From positions 1-9,728 of the forward strand of contig DATKQM010000006.1 of assembly GCA_035532735.1 (NCBI GenBank): a stretch of 9,728 nucleotides of DNA. The letters run 5' to 3'. The notes under the pieces were generated by a model that was given only the letters and a program-made list of their open reading frames with translations, did no database searches and had not been told where the DNA came from. This document shows positions 6,649 to 9,728 of the stretch, piece after piece. Positions within the stretch are counted from its first letter, which is position 1. The number at the start of each line of letters is the position of its first letter. A program made the position numbers and the translations under genes. The stretch is from Chersky-840 sp035532735 (GTDB lineage: Bacteria; Actinomycetota; Acidimicrobiia; Acidimicrobiales; UBA8190).

Positions 6649-7715
6649 GAGCTGCAGCGGTCTCCGAGCCACGGCTGCTGACCGTCGAGGGCGTAGAGGG
6701 CGACGGCCACGGTGTCCTGATCGGCCTTGGACGCACGGTTCGGCGGCACGCCGACCAGGTCCGGGCGGCCGGCAGCCCGCGCCGCGCTGTTCCACGTGGC
6801 CTGGCTGAACTGGAACGCCCCCATGTACATCCCGTTGGGGGACACCGCTGCATAGTTTCCGCCCGACTCCGCCCGCACGACACACTGCAGGTAGGGATTG
6901 AGGGCGGGGTCCGCGCCTGACGCCGGCGTGGAGGTCGTCCCGTTGACCGCCGTCTGCGGAGCCGACCGCGTGGCGGCGGCCACGGCGGCCGCGGCCGCGG
7001 TGGCCTGCGCGGTGGTCTGGGCGGCGACGGCGGCTGCCAGCTGCCCGGTCACCTGACGCTGCACGGCCTCCATCTGGTGCTCGGTGCTCTGGGCCTGGGC
7101 GAGGTCGGCGGCCTGCTGTTCCTGCTCCGACCTGTCCTGGTCCTGCTGCTGCTGCAGCGTCTCCTCGTGCGCCTGGAGCGTGAGCTGAGCGGTCTGCAGC
7201 TGGTCGAGAGCCGACTCCATGCCGCCGGCTGCGATGGCTGCGTACTCGTTGACCAACTGCGCCTGCTCGGCGTTGCCGGTGAACAGCGCTGTCCCCGATC
7301 CCGACAGCTTGCCACCGTTCATGTACGACTTGATCGCCAACTGGCGCACCGCGCTCGTATCCACGGCGATCTGCTGTTGGTCCTGGCTGAGCTGTTGTGC
7401 AGTGGCGGTGATCGCCCGGTTATCGGCGGCCACCTTCTCGGACGCCACCGAATACTGCTGTTGCTCGGCGCCGATCTGCAGCTGCTGCTGCACCAGCTTC
7501 TGTGAGATCGACGCCGCCTGCGCCTGGAGATCCGAGATCTGGCTGGCCGCCGCGGTCCGGGGGCCGATGACCATGGTCAGCGAGGTCGCGGCGACAAGCG
7601 TCGACACGAAACCGGCCGCGGCGGCGCGACCTCGTTGTGAGCGTCGGGGACGGCATGCTGAGGGTATGCGTCGGGCGCGAAACACGGTGAGGTGAACGCT
7701 ACTGACCCCCCCCAT
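6645..7715 (-). CDS. Secreted coiled-coil protein with C-terminal Rpf-like transglycosylase domain
   Basis: A 356-residue peptidoglycan hydrolase candidate. An Arg-rich leader and hydrophobic core (about 23-57, ending RTAAASQ) form a signal peptide with an unusually long n-region. Residues about 58-235 are a Gln/Ala-rich coiled coil containing LAIKSYMNGG (126-135), the pattern of CwlO/RipA-type N-terminal regions. An Ala/Thr/Pro linker follows (about 236-270). Residues 274-356 resemble the resuscitation-promoting-factor/lysozyme-like fold: CVVRAESGGNY with catalytic Glu283, GAFQFSQATW, a KADQDTVAVALYAL helix, and C278/C354 as a likely disulfide pair. It would cleave glycan strands outside the membrane. 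The start is uncertain: ATG 7715 lacks a ribosome site and runs into a G8 tract, GTG 7685 is an alternative (346 residues), and the frame is open to 7817. It lies downstream of the acyltransferase on the same strand. Confidence 0.85.
   Translation of the reverse strand: MGGVSSVHLTVFRARRIPSACRPRRSQRGRAAAAGFVSTLVAATSLTMVIGPRTAAASQISDLQAQAASISQKLVQQQLQIGAEQQQYSVASEKVAADNRAITATAQQLSQDQQQIAVDTSAVRQLAIKSYMNGGKLSGSGTALFTGNAEQAQLVNEYAAIAAGGMESALDQLQTAQLTLQAHEETLQQQQDQDRSEQEQQAADLAQAQSTEHQMEAVQRQVTGQLAAAVAAQTTAQATAAAAAVAAATRSAPQTAVNGTTSTPASGADPALNPYLQCVVRAESGGNYAAVSPNGMYMGAFQFSQATWNSAARAAGRPDLVGVPPNRASKADQDTVAVALYALDGQQPWLGDRCSS
6647..6897 (-). repeat. Long direct repeat, copy B (251 bp), inside the intact gene
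   Basis: This is the intact copy of the repeat at 4353-4613. It covers the codons from Pro-Tyr-Leu-Gln before the catalytic domain to the A of the stop codon TAG (copy A ends in TGA). Its borders match the catalytic domain closely, so the repeated unit is one protein domain. Confidence 0.95.
7706..7713 (-). repeat. G8 homopolymer tract at the putative start codon
   Basis: On the minus strand the putative start reads ATG followed by seven further G (eight G in all), giving Met-Gly-Gly-Val. A one-base slip here would put translation starting at 7715 out of frame with the rest of the protein. If the true start is GTG 7685, the tract lies in the leader instead. Confidence 0.8.
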
Positions 7716-7804
7716 GAAGGACAAAACCCGGTTCGGGCTGGCTCGGCCATGCTCGAGCAGGACGGGGATCACTACGAACATCCATTCGATGCACGGTGAA
7801 ATCG

Positions 7805-7826
7805 CTCCCGAGCGCACGCTCCGGAG
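7805..7826 (-). terminator. Hairpin after the acyltransferase gene
   Basis: On the minus strand CTCC-G-GAGCG-TG-CGCTC-G-GGAG forms a stem of 4 plus 5 pairs with one G/G mismatch, starting 19 bases past the acyltransferase stop. Only a short ATTT follows, so it is a weak or factor-assisted terminator at best. It sits in the 129-base gap before the hydrolase gene and argues against simple co-transcription of the two. Confidence 0.4.
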
Positions 7827-7844
7827 ACGGTTGCGGGGCCGAGC

Positions 7845-9728
7845 TCAGCGCACGGGCCCGAAGCCGAGCGCCGAGGCGAGGACGTTCTCCAGGTAGCGGC
7901 TGTACGTGGCCGTGATGTGGTCGTCGTCCTTGTAGACGACGATGTTGTCGATGATGTCGGTGCACGTCGTCGAGCAGAACCACGGCGTCACGTTCACGTA
8001 GCGCGCACCCGCGCCGGCGGCGGCAGTCTGCTCGGCCGCATCCATCGCTCGGTAGTACGGACTGGGCACTCCGGAGCACGCCTGCACATTGTCGACGTGG
8101 CGGGCGAGACAATTCGGATTGATGTGGGGGGTGATGGGGATGTCCCCGAGCACCACCTTGCGGGTCCTCGGCGCGTTCACCGCGGTCAGCGCCTGCGACA
8201 GGCCCTGCTCCCACAGCGCCGGGGTGAGCTTGCCGCTCGGGTACACCTGCCCCCGGGGGATCCCGGTCACGATCAACAGGTCGGGGTTCATGGCGTTGAT
8301 GCGCTGCGTGGCGTACCGGTGCCAGACGTCGCACTGCGTGAAGCGGCCACCCAGGGCCCCGAACCCGGGCGGATTGGTGCGCGCCACCAACGCCGCGTGG
8401 CACCAGTCCTTGCCCAGCACCACCAGTCGCCACCCCGCCTGCTTGGCGATGGCGTCGAACGCCTCGAACCACATGAGCGCCGACGAATCGCCGTAGAGGA
8501 CCATGGTGTGGGCGCCGTGCGGGTCGCCGAACACGCACGAGGGGACGGTGGTGACGGCCAGATGCGCCTCGCAGCCGTAGGCGTCGGCCGGCAACCCTCC
8601 CCAGTCGTCGGGCGCGGCCGCCACCGAGGGGCTGACGTCAGCGGGGACCGTCGTGATGAGGCGGGCGCGCGCCACGGCGCGCTGTACCGCCGCCGCCGTT
8701 GCGGGCGCCAGGCCCGAGCCGGGCACCGCTCCCTGGGCGGCCGCCCCGGCACCGGCGGCAGGTGCCATCACCGTGACGACACCGATGCACAACGCGCTGG
8801 CGACGACACCGGTGCCGACGCTCGCCCACCGGATACGCGCCAGCACCCGGGCATGACGGATCGGGTTCTCCACGATGAAGTAGGTGAGCACCGACAGCCC
8901 CAGCGCGATCACCGCCAGGAGCACGTCGTCGATCACCGGCAGGGTGCGGCGCCCCTGGTACTGGGCGGCGATCACCAGGATCGGCCAGTGCCACAGGTAC
9001 AAGGAGTACGACCAGCGCCCCAGCCATCGGAACGCCCCCAACGACAGCAGCGCCTCGGCCCCCGCCCGCGGGGCGGCCGTCCCCCCGGCGATCACGAGGG
9101 CGGCGGCCACCACGGGGACGGCCACCCACGAGCCCGGGTACGGCGTGGTGTTCGTGAACCCGACGGCGGCGCCCACGATGCCGGCCAGGCCCACCCACGT
9201 CATCGCGGCGGCCAGGGGCGGTGGGAGGCGCCGGAGCTTCCCTGCGGCCACGGCCACGAGCGCCCCCAGCGCCAGCTCCCACGCCCGGGTGAAGGGCGAG
9301 AAGTACGCCGCCGTCGCATCCGAGGACGTCTGGGCGACCGACCACACGAACGACGTCACCACGGCCAGGGTGAGGAACGCGCCGAGCTTGGCCCGCAGCG
9401 ACAGGCGACGGCCCACCGTCGCCACCAGGAGGAAGATCGTCGGGTAGACGACGTAGAACTGCTCCTCCACGGCCAACGACCAGAAGCTCTGCAACGGGGA
9501 CGGGGGGCGCTGCGAGAGGAAGTAGTCGGTCCCGGTGGCTGTGAAGTGGAAGTTGGCCAGGAACACCGACGCCCAGCGGGCATCACCCACGACCTGGCTG
9601 GTCGCCACCACGCCGAGGAGGAGGCGGGTGGCCAGGACGCTCACCACGATGACCAGGGCCGCGGCCGGGATGATGCGCCGGGCGCGCCGGCCGTAGAACG
9701 CCAGCAGGCTGGTGCGGCCCGTGGCGGT
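7845..9728 (-). CDS. Acyltransferase-3 / SGNH fusion O-acyltransferase (5' end outside window)
   Basis: The frame is open to the last base, and the first visible residues (ATGRTSLLAFYGRRARRIIP) match the family interior, so the N-terminus lies beyond the right edge. A GTG at 9647 is internal, not the start. 627 residues are visible. Residues 1 to about 325 form the polytopic acyltransferase-3 part: SFWSLAVEEQFYVVYP (about 81-96), RAWELALGAL (about 148-157), LGRWSYSLYLWHWPI (about 236-250) and the helix ending YFIVENPIRH. After a variable Ala/Pro linker comes an extracytoplasmic SGNH domain with YGDSS (nucleophile about S415) and DDDHITATYSRY near the end (Asp601/His604 dyad). Such OafA/OatA-like fusions move acetyl groups across the membrane onto peptidoglycan, LPS-like glycans or exopolysaccharide. 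The exact acceptor cannot be inferred. Confidence 0.92.
   Translation of the reverse strand, partial: TATGRTSLLAFYGRRARRIIPAAALVIVVSVLATRLLLGVVATSQVVGDARWASVFLANFHFTATGTDYFLSQRPPSPLQSFWSLAVEEQFYVVYPTIFLLVATVGRRLSLRAKLGAFLTLAVVTSFVWSVAQTSSDATAAYFSPFTRAWELALGALVAVAAGKLRRLPPPLAAAMTWVGLAGIVGAAVGFTNTTPYPGSWVAVPVVAAALVIAGGTAAPRAGAEALLSLGAFRWLGRWSYSLYLWHWPILVIAAQYQGRRTLPVIDDVLLAVIALGLSVLTYFIVENPIRHARVLARIRWASVGTGVVASALCIGVVTVMAPAAGAGAAAQGAVPGSGLAPATAAAVQRAVARARLITTVPADVSPSVAAAPDDWGGLPADAYGCEAHLAVTTVPSCVFGDPHGAHTMVLYGDSSALMWFEAFDAIAKQAGWRLVVLGKDWCHAALVARTNPPGFGALGGRFTQCDVWHRYATQRINAMNPDLLIVTGIPRGQVYPSGKLTPALWEQGLSQALTAVNAPRTRKVVLGDIPITPHINPNCLARHVDNVQACSGVPSPYYRAMDAAEQTAAAGAGARYVNVTPWFCSTTCTDIIDNIVVYKDDDHITATYSRYLENVLASALGFGPVR

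Noticed and set aside
1..9728. CRISPR arrays, tRNA or rRNA genes, transposases and known defence-system genes
   Set aside because: No regularly spaced repeats, cloverleaf-like segments, DDE or recombinase motifs, or recognisable defence domains were seen on either strand.

Overview
The window looks like chromosomal DNA from a high-GC Actinomycetota bacterium. An Acidimicrobiia-like soil or aquatic lineage would fit, but that is inference. The basis is GC-rich third codon positions, GTG/TTG starts, an Rpf-like muralytic domain, a GNAT protein ending in the ADSDLD tail, and a small CxH/CW/CxxHH membrane protein of a type I associate with actinobacteria. Spot counts of single 60-base lines give about 52% GC in the decayed gene near 4.9 kb, 57% in the GGDEF-EAL gene, 67% in the SGNH gene and 80% in the acyltransferase gene. 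The right half is therefore clearly GC-richer than the left.

Layout. 133-2460 (+) encodes a membrane CHASE-GGDEF-EAL protein for cyclic-di-GMP turnover. 2517-2912 (-) is a 131-residue membrane protein with a putative metal site. 3180-4250 (+), divergent from it, is a GNAT-family acyltransferase. 4251-5131 has no intact gene: it holds short inverted repeats, a frameshifted copy of the catalytic domain of a peptidoglycan hydrolase, and a small dimeric alpha/beta-barrel gene that can only be read with two compensating indels. From 5132 rightward everything intact is on the minus strand: a secreted SGNH hydrolase with an N-terminal Ig-like domain (5132-6385), a coiled-coil plus Rpf-like transglycosylase protein (6645-7715), and an acyltransferase-3/SGNH O-acyltransferase that runs off the right edge (7845 to beyond 9728).

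The most unusual structure is a near-identical repeat: 4353-4613 and 6647-6897 differ by one substitution and one 10-bp tandem duplication. It covers exactly the C-terminal catalytic domain of the Rpf-like protein. A diverged remnant of a GNAT gene 3' end (6589-6648) abuts the second copy, echoing the intact GNAT gene that lies just left of the first copy. The 4.2-6.9 kb stretch therefore looks like the product of duplication and decay, possibly with gene conversion.

Functionally, the minus-strand genes and the GNAT gene all fit cell-envelope or exopolysaccharide modification, with the c-di-GMP enzyme as a possible but unproven regulator of surface behaviour. I see no CRISPR array, transposase, tRNA or rRNA, and no recognisable defence system.
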